In this document: piece after piece, positions 35,895 to 44,819 of the stretch
Numbering within the stretch: the first letter of the stretch is position 1
How the letters are laid out: every line of letters begins with the position of its first letter
Source: Bacillota bacterium
GTDB taxonomy: Bacteria; Bacillota; Bacilli; Desulfuribacillales; Desulfuribacillaceae
Direction: 5' to 3'
DNA: 64,000 nucleotides
Assembly: GCA_023388635.1 (NCBI GenBank)
Contig: JAEWFW010000019.1
Location: 62,001-126,000 of the forward strand
Made by a program: the position numbers and the translations under genes
The notes under the pieces: model-generated
Database searches by the model: none
The model's input: the letters and a program-made list of their open reading frames with translations, nothing else
What the model was told of the DNA's origin: nothing

Positions 35895-36998
35895 TTATAA
35901 TTCGTTGTAAAACTGCCGCGCGTACTTTTGATACAGGCGATTTTGTTCGGAAATGACCCAGCGAAGTTCGTGAATAATCACACCGACTTCCATGAGAACG
36001 CTTAAGTAATGCGTAGATATTTCATGTGTTTGCTGCCATTTTTTGAGATTTTCATTGATCGAGTCATCGAAATCGGTGATTTCCTTCCATTGTTGCATTG
36101 GTTTTTTTAAGATGATCGATTCATTAAGGATTTTCGCGTTTGCCATAAAATTTTCATTGATCTCCTGTATGGCATTGACGACATTTTGAAACTCTTCACT
36201 GTAATTTTTTGCTCCTCTGCTCGCGATGCGGTCAATGCGCGCCGCTTCTAAATCATTGAGGAAATCCAGTTTATTCAATAGCTGAACATCAAAACGAAAT
36301 AGCTCGTCAATTAAATGAGCATGTGATTGTAGATCTTTGGCTTGCCCGGAAAACGGCAAAACGCGAATTTCGCGCTTGAAGATTTCAATCGATTTTCCTA
36401 AAGAGTCGGTTTGCCGCAGGAGTCTTTGTAATTGTTGATCTTCTTCGGCATTGCGCTCTTCTTTTTTCACAAAATCAGTAATCACCGCATAAAACAGATT
36501 GCTTGTTTCCATGTGAAAATCACTGATTTTTTCCAGCGTAAATTTGCGATAGTCACGTGGCGCTAAGACGATATTCACGAACAAAGCGACTAATAGACCG
36601 ATGAAAATGATCGAAATGCGCGCGAAGGCGTGTTCGAACAATAGACCTTTCTGGGCGTCTACGATAAAGATGACGCTGACGATACCCACCAAAATGACGG
36701 AATTGAGTTTTAAGCGTAACGCAATCAGAATGACGAGAATACTGGCAATGCCTACGATAATTGCATTATTACCAAATAAAATAGCAAATACCAGACCGAC
36801 GATAATCCCGATGAAAGTAATTGCCACCTGCTGTACGGCATTGACATACGATTGATACACCGTTGGTTGTAAATTGACGATGGCAGCGACTACGGCGAAC
36901 ATAGCGGGCTCTACGTGGAGCGCACGTGAGATGGCTATGGAAAGTGTTACGGCGATGCCTGTTTTTAATGTTCTGTTACCAATTTTAAAGCGGTTCAA
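35895..36998 (-). CDS. Aromatic acid exporter-like (ArAE_1/FUSC) membrane protein
   Basis: About 367 residues. Six hydrophobic segments in the first ~150 residues are followed by a ~200-residue helical cytoplasmic part. The arrangement and FKIGNRTLKTGIAVTLSIAI start match the ArAE_1 (DUF939) family, related to aromatic acid exporters (FUSC-like). Substrate unknown. The TTG at 36998 is preferred because AAAGGAG lies upstream; the ATG at 37049 has no ribosome binding site. Confidence 0.75.
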   Translation of the reverse strand: MNRFKIGNRTLKTGIAVTLSIAISRALHVEPAMFAVVAAIVNLQPTVYQSYVNAVQQVAITFIGIIVGLVFAILFGNNAIIVGIASILVILIALRLKLNSVILVGIVSVIFIVDAQKGLLFEHAFARISIIFIGLLVALFVNIVLAPRDYRKFTLEKISDFHMETSNLFYAVITDFVKKEERNAEEDQQLQRLLRQTDSLGKSIEIFKREIRVLPFSGQAKDLQSHAHLIDELFRFDVQLLNKLDFLNDLEAARIDRIASRGAKNYSEEFQNVVNAIQEINENFMANAKILNESIILKKPMQQWKEITDFDDSINENLKKWQQTHEISTHYLSVLMEVGVIIHELRWVISEQNRLYQKYARQFYNEL

Positions 36999-37278
36999 TA
37001 AAAATCTTCTCCTTTTGGTGTGTGTCAGTCTTTGTTTGAGGGCGTCCATGTAATAGTATATATGCGATCTTGATTGTAAAATGCAGTGTTATTTTGATTA
37101 TACTACGGATGGCAAGTGTTTGGGAAATATCCATAGTCCTCCCTCTATATTTCTGTAATTTCCCTGGCAATAACAGGAATCTACAAAATTTGCGCGAATT
37201 AATCCAATAAACTTTGATGATTCGACATAGATTTACGATGGATTGCGTTATAAAAAAGTGGGGAAATGAGGGACAGAT

Positions 37279-38841
37279 ATGAATAGGCGAGTGATCAAAT
37301 TGTTTTCTGCGACGACGCTCGGTGTTGACGGCTTCTTGGTAGAAGTGGAGATCGATATTCAAAATGGATTGCCGAAATTTGAAATTACCGGATTGGCTGA
37401 TTCGACAATCCGTGAGGCAAAAGAACGGGTGCGTTCGGCAATTATCAATTCAGGATTTCAGTTTCCACTAGGTAGAATTATCGTCAATCTCGCACCGGCA
37501 GATTTACGCAAAGAAGGAACCCATTTTGATATCGTGATCGCGCTGGGAATTCTTTTGAGCTCGCGGCAAGTCAACGGCAGTGTGGGAAATGCTGTATTTG
37601 CCGGGGAGTTAGCGCTGGATGGTTCGATTCGCGCGGTGAAAGGTGTATTGCCGATGACGGAATCGGCACAACACAGTCAATTTGAACGAGTGATTGTTCC
37701 CAGAGCGAATGCATTGGAAGCTTCGCTCATTTCCCAAATTGAGATTATTGCCGTTGCCTCTTTGCGAGAGTTGGTAGATCATATAGAGGATAGAGGCAAT
37801 TATCGTTTTCAGAGACAGCCATTGCATGTCACCGAGGCGGCATATGATCTGGATTTTTCCGATGTCATCGGTCAGCAGCATGCTAAAAAAGGCATATTGA
37901 TCGCTTGTGCTGGAGGTCACCATATGATCATGGTCGGTCCACCGGGAGCAGGCAAGTCGATGCTGGCGAGGCGTGCGCAGACAATTCTGCCGGAGCTTGA
38001 TGCGCAGCAAGTCTTTGAAGTCCGTAAGATTCAGAGTATAGCGGGGCATTATATAGACGACAGGCAGCTCGACAATCAAAGACCTTTTCGCGCTCCGCAC
38101 CACACGATTACTGCCGCAGGATTAGCGGGTGGACAGAGCCCTCCTAAACCGGGCGAAATCACGCTCGCACACCACGGAGTTCTGTTTCTCGATGAGCTGA
38201 CAGAATTTTCACGCCAGACGTTGGAGATTTTGCGCCAACCGTTAGAGGAAGGGGCAATTACAATTGTCAGAGGCAAGCACTCTGTGCGTTTTCCGAGTAA
38301 GTTTATTCTGATCTGTGCGACGAATCCCTGCAATTGTGGGTATTATGGCTCTGATAAACGTGCGTGTACTTGCAAGGATTGGGAGCGCAAACGCTATATG
38401 AATAAGATTTCCGGACCGTTTAGAGACCGGTTCGATCTGCAAGTAGAAGTCCGGGAGGTGGAGCCGGAGGTGCTTATGACGGGGAATGTGACGGGAAGAG
38501 AGATGTCGGAAAAGGATATATCGGTAAAAGAGCGTAGCGTTCCGCAGATGGGCTCTGCGGCGATGCGCGAGCAGGTACGGAGTGCCTGGGAGCGTCAATG
38601 GACCCGCCAAAACAAACTCAACGGCGATCTCAGCCCGAAGGAAATGGAAACCCATTTACATTTGGATGCAGACGCACAATCATTTATACAGCGAATCTAT
38701 CAGCAGATGAATTTAAGTATGCGCGGGTATCACAAAGTATTGCGGGTGGCACGGACTCTTGCCGATATTGCGGGCGCCGACAAAGTGACCGCCAGCCACT
38801 TAGCAGAGACAGTGACATATCGCTCGCTGCAGAAGTACTGA
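37279..38841 (+). CDS. comM: ComM/YifB family Mg-chelatase-like ATPase
   Basis: 520 residues, full family length. An N-terminal S5-like domain (EITGLADSTIREAKERVRSAI) precedes the AAA+ module with Walker A GPPGAGKSML, FLDELTEF Walker B, and a zinc-type cluster CNPCNCGYYG...CTC as CATNPCNCGYYG. A Mg-chelatase C-terminal domain ends it. ComM promotes branch migration during natural transformation in Gram-negative species; in Firmicutes its role is not settled. In the frequent yraN-comM order it is separated here by a membrane protein gene. Confidence 0.9.
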   Translation: MNRRVIKLFSATTLGVDGFLVEVEIDIQNGLPKFEITGLADSTIREAKERVRSAIINSGFQFPLGRIIVNLAPADLRKEGTHFDIVIALGILLSSRQVNGSVGNAVFAGELALDGSIRAVKGVLPMTESAQHSQFERVIVPRANALEASLISQIEIIAVASLRELVDHIEDRGNYRFQRQPLHVTEAAYDLDFSDVIGQQHAKKGILIACAGGHHMIMVGPPGAGKSMLARRAQTILPELDAQQVFEVRKIQSIAGHYIDDRQLDNQRPFRAPHHTITAAGLAGGQSPPKPGEITLAHHGVLFLDELTEFSRQTLEILRQPLEEGAITIVRGKHSVRFPSKFILICATNPCNCGYYGSDKRACTCKDWERKRYMNKISGPFRDRFDLQVEVREVEPEVLMTGNVTGREMSEKDISVKERSVPQMGSAAMREQVRSAWERQWTRQNKLNGDLSPKEMETHLHLDADAQSFIQRIYQQMNLSMRGYHKVLRVARTLADIAGADKVTASHLAETVTYRSLQKY

Positions 38842-38904
38842 GATTGGCAGAAAGTCTCATGCGTTTCAGGAGATTCCTGGGGAACGCAGTAAGGGGATGC
38901 GTAT

Positions 38905-40029
38905 ATGAATTACAGAGGAAAGTTGTTTACATATGGCGGCGATATTTATGATGTGAAGCATAGTGATAGTTTATTTTTGCAGGCTACAAAAGAAAATCTC
39001 GCGTTTCATCAGGCGAATTGTCCGGAGTATGCCCGCATTCTGCAGCAAGAGAATTTTAGCATTGACTCACTGCATTCGATAGATGATTTGTACAAAATTC
39101 CTCCGATACCAACGCTGTTCTTTAAGTCCCATGCACTGTATTCAATTTCTCAAAAGCGTTTGCCGGTCAATGTTACTTCGTCGGGGACGCAAGGCAAGAA
39201 AAGCCATGTCGGTTTTGACAAACGGACATTGTATTATGCATTGCGCATGGTGTTAAAGACGTTTGCTTACCATCGGTTGCTATCTCCGGTTCCGACGAAT
39301 TATATTGTTTTAGGATATGAACCGAGCAAGCGAAATCAAATGAGTGCGACAAAAACAGCCTATGGGACTACATGGCTGACGCCGACACTACAGAGGGAAT
39401 ACGCTTTGAAAGATGTAGGCGACCGGTATGAGCTGAATATCGGAGGAATCAAACGAGCGCTCATTCGTTACAGCAAAATTAAATTGCCTGTGCGTTTTAT
39501 AGGGTTTCCGGCATATATGAAGTTTTTATTGGATGCAATGAAGGAAGAAGAGCTCTATTTGCGATTGCCGAAACATTCAAAAGTGTTTCTCGCCGGGGGA
39601 TGGAAACAGTTCTTCAAAGAAAAAGTCGACAAGGCAGAATTGTTGCTGCAGATAGAAGAAATGCTTGGGATTACGGCGGACAATTGCAAAGATTTTTTCG
39701 GTGCGGTCGAGCATCCGATTGTATATTGCGACTGCAAGCATCACCATTTTCACGTTCCGGTGTACAGCAGGGTGATTATTCGCGATGTCGAAAGTCTTTT
39801 GCCGGTGGGAAACGGTAAAATCGGGTTGTTGAGTCTTGTGTCACCGCTTGTCGGCAGTGTGCCGCTTACCCATGTAATCACAGACGATTTGGCGATCATG
39901 CACGAAGGTAAGTCGTGCGGCTGCGGCATGGCATCACCGTATTTTGAAATCATCGGCAGAGTAGGCTTGCAGCATATAAAAACGTGTGCTGCCGGTGCGG
40001 CGGAGCTTCTAGGGAGGGATAGTGTGTGA
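38905..40029 (+). CDS. luxE: LuxE-like acyl-protein synthetase
   Basis: 374 residues of the LuxE family, adenylating enzymes that activate a fatty acid and pass it to LuxC. The ATP-binding motif appears as VTSSGTQGKKS, followed by GYEPSKRNQ and PVRFIGFPAYM. In luminous bacteria LuxE works with LuxC (reductase) and LuxD to make aldehyde for luciferase. Here it overlaps luxC by four bases, and no luxA, luxB or luxD is present. Several cysteines near the C-terminus (CGCGM) are a less usual feature. Function outside bioluminescence is not known; aldehyde or lipid modification is likely. Confidence 0.82.
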   Translation: MNYRGKLFTYGGDIYDVKHSDSLFLQATKENLAFHQANCPEYARILQQENFSIDSLHSIDDLYKIPPIPTLFFKSHALYSISQKRLPVNVTSSGTQGKKSHVGFDKRTLYYALRMVLKTFAYHRLLSPVPTNYIVLGYEPSKRNQMSATKTAYGTTWLTPTLQREYALKDVGDRYELNIGGIKRALIRYSKIKLPVRFIGFPAYMKFLLDAMKEEELYLRLPKHSKVFLAGGWKQFFKEKVDKAELLLQIEEMLGITADNCKDFFGAVEHPIVYCDCKHHHFHVPVYSRVIIRDVESLLPVGNGKIGLLSLVSPLVGSVPLTHVITDDLAIMHEGKSCGCGMASPYFEIIGRVGLQHIKTCAAGAAELLGRDSV

Positions 40030-41312
40030 ATATTGCCGGCGGCAAGCTTTTAACGACTGAACAAAGACAGACCGTCTTGGAGCAGCTAAGCGAACGAGTA
40101 ATGCATACGATTGCCCACAAAACACTTTCGTATCAAACAGTCATTGACGCATGTGAACAATTGTCAATGTCGATTGATGAATCTAAATATTTTCGCATGC
40201 TCATCGATCTGGGATTTGACCGGACAACTGCGTATGAATCCATCACGCAAGTAAAAATCATGTTACGTAAAGAAAGTCTATTGCAAAAAATCTGCACGGA
40301 ATTGGGAGAGAATTATAGTAAAACCAGAAGCTATACACCACTTCACTATGACGGACCAATCGTTGAGCAACTGGCTCCTCTAGGTGTTTTATTGCATATT
40401 GCCGCAGGCAATGCAGACGGCTTGCCGGTATTTAGCGTAATAGAAGGTCTTTTGACAGGCAATATCAATATTTTGAAGCTTCCGGAAATCGGTGATCCTA
40501 TATCGGGGCAAGTGTTGCTGGATTTGCTGCAGATTGAACCGGCATTGGCTGATTATGTTTACGTTTTTGATATCCCTTCGACGGATACGGATGCGATGAA
40601 AATGATGGCGGATGCCGCCGATGCGGTCATTGTCTGGGGAAGTGACGCGGCGGTCAGTGCTGTAAGGCAATTGGTGCATCCAAATACAAAAATTATCGAA
40701 TGGGGTCATAAAGTAAGTTTCGCTTATGTTACGATGGATGGGATCGATGACCAGAGTTTGCGCGGGTTGGCGCAGCATATTTGCGACACAAATCAGCTTC
40801 TGTGCAGCTCTTGCCAGGGGATTTTCGTCGATACGGAAACGATCGACGATGTGTACTGTTTCTGCGAAACCTTTTTGCCGATCCTTGATGAAGTCAGCAG
40901 CCGGCAGCCATTTCGTATCGATATCGGTTTGCGTGCGCAAATCACGCTGCAATTGCAAAATGAATCTCTGGAGACGCTATATCAAGAAAAGCGAATATTT
41001 CGTCAAGGGAATTGCAGTGTGATTGCCAGTGCAGACCGGGAACTCACACCAGGGTTCATGTATCGCAATTGCTGGGTTAAACCGCTGCCGCGTGAGGAAA
41101 TTGTACATACTTTGAAACCGTATAAGAATCATTTACAGACTGTCGGATTGTTGTGTGCTGAAAATGAGCGAGCGGAGCTTGCGGCATTGTTTGTCAAGGC
41201 AGGTATCGTCAGGGTGATGCAGGGGCGGAATATGTCGGCTATCTATTGCGGATCTCCGCGTGACGGAGAATACGCATTGCGGCGTTATACAAAAATTGTT
41301 TCCTATGAGTGA
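40026..41312 (+). CDS. luxC: LuxC-like acyl-CoA/acyl reductase
   Basis: 428 residues in the LuxC family, aldehyde-dehydrogenase fold. LLHIAAGNADGLPVFSVIEGLLTGNINILKLPEIGDP is close to the NADPH-binding part, and LLCSSCQGIF holds the likely acyl-accepting cysteine. LuxC reduces fatty acid from acyl-LuxE to aldehyde. A GTG start overlaps the luxE stop (GTGA), so the two are coupled and very probably act as one complex. No luciferase gene is nearby. Confidence 0.82.
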   Translation: MNIAGGKLLTTEQRQTVLEQLSERVMHTIAHKTLSYQTVIDACEQLSMSIDESKYFRMLIDLGFDRTTAYESITQVKIMLRKESLLQKICTELGENYSKTRSYTPLHYDGPIVEQLAPLGVLLHIAAGNADGLPVFSVIEGLLTGNINILKLPEIGDPISGQVLLDLLQIEPALADYVYVFDIPSTDTDAMKMMADAADAVIVWGSDAAVSAVRQLVHPNTKIIEWGHKVSFAYVTMDGIDDQSLRGLAQHICDTNQLLCSSCQGIFVDTETIDDVYCFCETFLPILDEVSSRQPFRIDIGLRAQITLQLQNESLETLYQEKRIFRQGNCSVIASADRELTPGFMYRNCWVKPLPREEIVHTLKPYKNHLQTVGLLCAENERAELAALFVKAGIVRVMQGRNMSAIYCGSPRDGEYALRRYTKIVSYE

Positions 41313-41325
41313 GGATCGGTATTCT

Positions 41326-41817
41326 ATGGATAAAGCAGAGTCGTTTCAGCCGATAATTGATCAACGGGCGCGTGTCTTGATCCTTGGTTCGATGCCGGGA
41401 GTGCAGTCGCTGAATGAGCAGCGCTATTATGCCAACCCGCGCAACCATTTCTGGCGTATTATGCAGGCAGTTTTGTCGATGCCCGGAGGGTTGGACTACG
41501 AAGAACGGATTGAGTTTTTACAACAAACGGGTGTGGCGCTCTGGGATGTAATTGCGTCCTGTGAGAGAAGAGGCAGTCTAGATACACATATTAAGAATGA
41601 AACGGTCAATGATTTCGACAATCTTTTCCTAGCGTATCCAGCCATCCGCTTGGTTGCATTTAACGGTACGAAGGCGTTTACAGTCTATAAAAAGCGAGTA
41701 GAGTTTGGGGGAATGGATGATATTACTTATAAACTGATGCCGTCCACAAGTGCGGCAAATACAATACCGTTTGAACATAAATGTCAACAATGGAGAGTGA
41801 TCCTTGATTTTCTGTAA
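41326..41817 (+). CDS. DNA-deoxyinosine glycosylase (UDG superfamily)
   Basis: 163 residues. Uracil-DNA-glycosylase superfamily features: ILGSMPGVQSL near the N-terminus, ANPRNHFWRIM, and the C-terminal PSTSAAN motif. It matches the hypoxanthine-DNA glycosylase group (family 6), which removes deaminated adenine from DNA. GAGG lies 12 bases before the chosen ATG at 41326; an in-frame ATG at 41305 overlaps the luxC end. The gene is near the luxEC pair but no functional link is seen. Confidence 0.83.
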   Translation: MDKAESFQPIIDQRARVLILGSMPGVQSLNEQRYYANPRNHFWRIMQAVLSMPGGLDYEERIEFLQQTGVALWDVIASCERRGSLDTHIKNETVNDFDNLFLAYPAIRLVAFNGTKAFTVYKKRVEFGGMDDITYKLMPSTSAANTIPFEHKCQQWRVILDFL

Positions 41818-41847
41818 TCAACTGAGTTCTTAATACCGGATGGAATC

Positions 41848-41869
41848 CTAGAATTCTTAACTATCGGAT
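41848..41869. repeat. Copy B2 of a dispersed intergenic repeat
   Basis: Matches 12861-12882 at 20 of 22 bases. Just upstream (41826-41835) is GTTCTTAAT, also found inside the reverse complement of repeat A, so the repeats may be one degenerate family. Confidence 0.45.
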
Positions 41870-41929
41870 CAATTTTGCCAAAGAGTGGGGATGTCATAGG
41901 AAGTGGCTTGCCAATTGCCTTTGGTGCTA

Positions 41930-41938
41930 TGATATAAT
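41930..41938 (+). promoter_or_regulatory. Extended -10 promoter for the short-chain dehydrogenase gene
   Basis: TGA followed by TATAAT (TATAAT at 41933-41938). A weak -35 TTGCCA lies 19 bases upstream. Confidence 0.45.
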
Positions 41939-41987
41939 AAAAAATATCGAACGGATTGTCGTCAATTCCACAAAGGAGCTAAAAGAC

Positions 41988-42764
41988 ATGTACGGTAAAA
42001 ATGTGCTGATTACAGGTGCTAGCAGTGGCATCGGGCGTGAGTTTGCCAAGATATTTGCCAAAGAAAAGAACAACCTGATTTTAGTTGCGCGAAATCGTGA
42101 CAAATTAGAAAAGCTGCGTACAGATTTGCTTGAGGAAGATGTACAAATTACGATTATTGAGAAAGATCTTGCGCAGCCCAATGCCGCCCAGGAACTCTAT
42201 GGTATTTTGCAATCTAAGGGTATCAAAGTGAATGTTTTAATCAATAACGCGGGCTTCGGGTTGTCTGGATATATCGTTGATATACCGATTGCAGAACAGT
42301 TACAGATGATTCAGCTCAATATCGTGACATTGACACACCTGACACATTTGTTCGTTCAGGATATGATTGCCGACCGGTATGGAAGAATCCTCAATGTCGC
42401 TTCGATTGCGTCTTTTATGGCGACTCCTTCCTTGGGAACGTATGCGGCGACGAAGGCGTATGTGCTGTCATTCTCAGAAGCATTGAGCACGGAATTGCGC
42501 ATGCATGACAATGTGTTCGTCACGGCACTGTGCCCGGGACCGACGCGCACACAATTTTCTGAAAGGGCTTGTATGCGAGGACGGGGCAGAGAACTGTTCG
42601 ATGAGTACGGAATGTCGGCAAAAGAAGTTGCCAAGCATGGCTATATGGCGATGAAAAATAAAAAAGCGGTGACCATAGCCGGTGGGCAATTCCATTTACT
42701 TGTATGGGCGACACGGTTTATCCCGAGAAAATGGGTACAGAAATCAATAACGAAGCTGACGTGA
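41988..42764 (+). CDS. Short-chain dehydrogenase/reductase (YqjQ/DltE-type)
   Basis: 258 residues. Cofactor motif TGASSGIG, NNAGFG, catalytic serine in VASIASF and YAATKAYVLSFSE with Tyr/Lys of the active site. The overall form, with a hydrophobic C-terminal tail (LLVWATRFIPRKWVQK), resembles membrane-associated SDRs of the DltE/YqjQ group that act on lipid-like substrates. It has its own promoter. Being near luxEC it might handle aldehydes, but this is a guess. Confidence 0.82.
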   Translation: MYGKNVLITGASSGIGREFAKIFAKEKNNLILVARNRDKLEKLRTDLLEEDVQITIIEKDLAQPNAAQELYGILQSKGIKVNVLINNAGFGLSGYIVDIPIAEQLQMIQLNIVTLTHLTHLFVQDMIADRYGRILNVASIASFMATPSLGTYAATKAYVLSFSEALSTELRMHDNVFVTALCPGPTRTQFSERACMRGRGRELFDEYGMSAKEVAKHGYMAMKNKKAVTIAGGQFHLLVWATRFIPRKWVQKSITKLT

Positions 42765-42885
42765 AACCGACATCTCACAAATGATAAAAGGCGGTAAGAA
42801 GGAGTAAGAGCAGCAAAAGACAGTAGATAGTAAAAGACAGCAAGAAGCAGCAAAAGGTAGCGGTAAGGGAGAGGAATTTTAGCGA
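42765..42885. repeat. Purine-rich low-complexity repeats
   Basis: Between the SDR and GNAT genes lies a plus-strand purine-rich stretch (42785-42865) with repeated AGCAAAAGACAG-like units (about four imperfect copies). No gene, promoter or terminator was recognised. Confidence 0.45.
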
Positions 42886-43440
42886 ATGAATCATCAGCAG
42901 AATATCGATACAGGTATAGAGAAATTTACAATTCGGTTCGCCGATCAGGCAGATGTGCCGCTGATTTTGTATTTCATTCAGCAACTGGCTGAGTATGAGA
43001 ATTTGTCAGATGAGGTGGTGGCGACAGAAGAGGGTTTGCGAGAATCCTTGTTTGAGCAAAGACATGCGGAAGTCATTGTCGGTGAATACGACGACCAACC
43101 GGTGGCATTCGCGTTGTTTTTCCATAATTATTCTACATTTTTAGGAAAAGCGGGCATTTATCTGGAGGATTTATATGTGCATCCAGATATGCGTGGGAAG
43201 GGAATCGGTAAGAGCATGTTGGCGTATTTGGCAAAGCTGGCAGTCGAGCGAAATTGCGGGCGTTTGGAATGGTCATGCCTCGATTGGAATCAACCTTCGA
43301 TCCAGTTTTATAAGAAGCTCGGGGCAGTACCGATGGATGAATGGACTGTTTATCGGGTTGATCGCGCGAATTTGCGGGCACTCGCCGACAGCTTTGGTGA
43401 ACAGCAGGTGCGGAAACAGGCGAAGGAGGGTATTTCTTGA
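42886..43440 (+). CDS. GNAT family N-acetyltransferase
   Basis: 184 residues. The acetyl-CoA-binding motif is visible as LYVHPDMRGKGIGKSMLAYLAKLA, and the second half resembles diamine/spermidine acetyltransferases (DWNQPSIQFYKKLGAVPMDEWTVYRV). This points to a small amine or amino acid substrate. AGAGGA lies upstream of ATG 42886. The next gene starts on its stop codon (TTGA). Confidence 0.82.
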   Translation: MNHQQNIDTGIEKFTIRFADQADVPLILYFIQQLAEYENLSDEVVATEEGLRESLFEQRHAEVIVGEYDDQPVAFALFFHNYSTFLGKAGIYLEDLYVHPDMRGKGIGKSMLAYLAKLAVERNCGRLEWSCLDWNQPSIQFYKKLGAVPMDEWTVYRVDRANLRALADSFGEQQVRKQAKEGIS

Positions 43441-44552
43441 GTAAGAGCAATCAAACTATCGTCTTTATTATATTGCTGTTGATCGTCGGTGCGTTTGTGC
43501 TGATGTACGATAGTACTCCGCAAGAAGTGGCGCAGAGCAATCCGCTTTCCGACGGTAACTTGCAGGTACATTTTATCGATGTCGGTCAGGGTGATGCGAC
43601 GCTTTTAGTCAGCCAGGATACGACGATTTTGATCGATACCGGACGTCATGACGGCAATGAAGTCGTGCCGTATCTCACACAAGCCGGTGTGCAGAAAATT
43701 GATTTATTAGTCGGCACACATCCGCATTCCGACCATATCGGACAAATGGATAAAGTGCTGGGGAAATTCCCAGTATCGGAAGTATGGATGTCAGGAGATG
43801 TACATACGTCTAGTAATTTCGAGCGGGTGTTGGATGCGATATTGCAGACGGGAGCGAACTATCACGAACCGCGTGCCGGGGAAACATTTAAGTTCGGCGA
43901 TTTACATATCACGGTTGTTCATCCGATGGAATTGACCGGGGATTTTAACAATGGCTCCATAGGGATGCACATTCAGTATGGAGATGTAGCTTTCTTATTC
44001 ACAGGGGATGCTGAGGCGGTGAGCGAAAACCGTATGCTTTCCGACAAGCGACGCCTACAAGCGCAGATTTTTCATGTAGCGCACCACGGTTCCAGCACAT
44101 CGAATACCGAAGCATTCTTGCAGGCTGTAGACCCGGAGCTGGCGGTTTACTCAGCGGGCATTGACAATACCTATGGGCACCCCCACAGAGAAACTGTGAG
44201 CGCGTTTGCAGAAATGGGGATTCCTCTTTTGGGAACGGACAAGCATGGAACGATTATCGTTGAGACGGACGGTAAGTCATACCAAGTATTGGGTAATCTG
44301 CAGGATGAGCATGTAGATGGAGATAGCAAAGATAGTGATAATACCGACAATGTCGACAATACCGGCAAGATCAATTTAAATACTGCTTCACGGGAAGAAC
44401 TGCAGCAAATTATGCATATCGGCGCAGAACGGGTTGACGAGTTACTGCAATACAGACCGTACACGTCGGTCGATGAACTGAAAAAGATTAATGGAATCGG
44501 TAAAGGCAGGTTAAACGATATCAAAAAAGAAGGGAAAGCATATGTTGACTAA
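43437..44552 (+). CDS. ComEC-like metallo-beta-lactamase with C-terminal helix-hairpin-helix
   Basis: 371 residues. An N-terminal membrane anchor (residues ~8-24) is followed by a metallo-beta-lactamase domain with THPHSDH (residues 94-100), VHFIDVGQGDATLL before it and FTGDAE later, as in the C-terminal part of ComEC. A linker rich in Asp and Asn leads to a helix-hairpin-helix (INLNTASREELQQI... GIGKGRLNDIKK, residues ~313-370) as in ComEA. The enzyme probably works outside the membrane on nucleic acid. It starts at a TTG on the GNAT stop and is followed by DUF3006, as in many Firmicutes. Confidence 0.85.
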   Translation: MSKSNQTIVFIILLLIVGAFVLMYDSTPQEVAQSNPLSDGNLQVHFIDVGQGDATLLVSQDTTILIDTGRHDGNEVVPYLTQAGVQKIDLLVGTHPHSDHIGQMDKVLGKFPVSEVWMSGDVHTSSNFERVLDAILQTGANYHEPRAGETFKFGDLHITVVHPMELTGDFNNGSIGMHIQYGDVAFLFTGDAEAVSENRMLSDKRRLQAQIFHVAHHGSSTSNTEAFLQAVDPELAVYSAGIDNTYGHPHRETVSAFAEMGIPLLGTDKHGTIIVETDGKSYQVLGNLQDEHVDGDSKDSDNTDNVDNTGKINLNTASREELQQIMHIGAERVDELLQYRPYTSVDELKKINGIGKGRLNDIKKEGKAYVD

Positions 44553-44796
44553 AAAAGCTGTTCTGGACCGTGTTATCGATGAAAATGCAATTTTATTGGT
44601 AGGCAATGAGGAAGAAGAAATGATCGTATCCGCCGCTGACTTGCCGGAAGGCATACAAGAAGGGGATCGACTGGTGGTCACCTTCGACGAGCAACAAATT
44701 GTCGCGTTGGAGTATGATGAAGAGGCGACAATCGAGGCGAAAACACGCATCCAACATAAAATGGCATTATTGCGGCAGCGAGGCAGAAGCGAGTAA
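44542..44796 (+). CDS. DUF3006 domain protein
   Basis: 84 residues, acidic. LDRVIDENAILLVGNEEEEMIVSAADLP followed by EGDRLVV is the DUF3006 pattern. These proteins have no known activity but are very often encoded directly after ComEC-like metallo-beta-lactamase genes, as here (11-bp overlap), so a partner or regulator of that enzyme is likely. Confidence 0.82.
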   Translation: MLTKKAVLDRVIDENAILLVGNEEEEMIVSAADLPEGIQEGDRLVVTFDEQQIVALEYDEEATIEAKTRIQHKMALLRQRGRSE

Positions 44797-44819
44797 TCGA
44801 CAGAAAGAGGCGATTGGGT

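Noticed and set aside
42785..42865. CRISPR-like repeats in the purine-rich gap
   Set aside because: The units are short (about 12 bp), imperfect, adjacent and without spacers of constant length.
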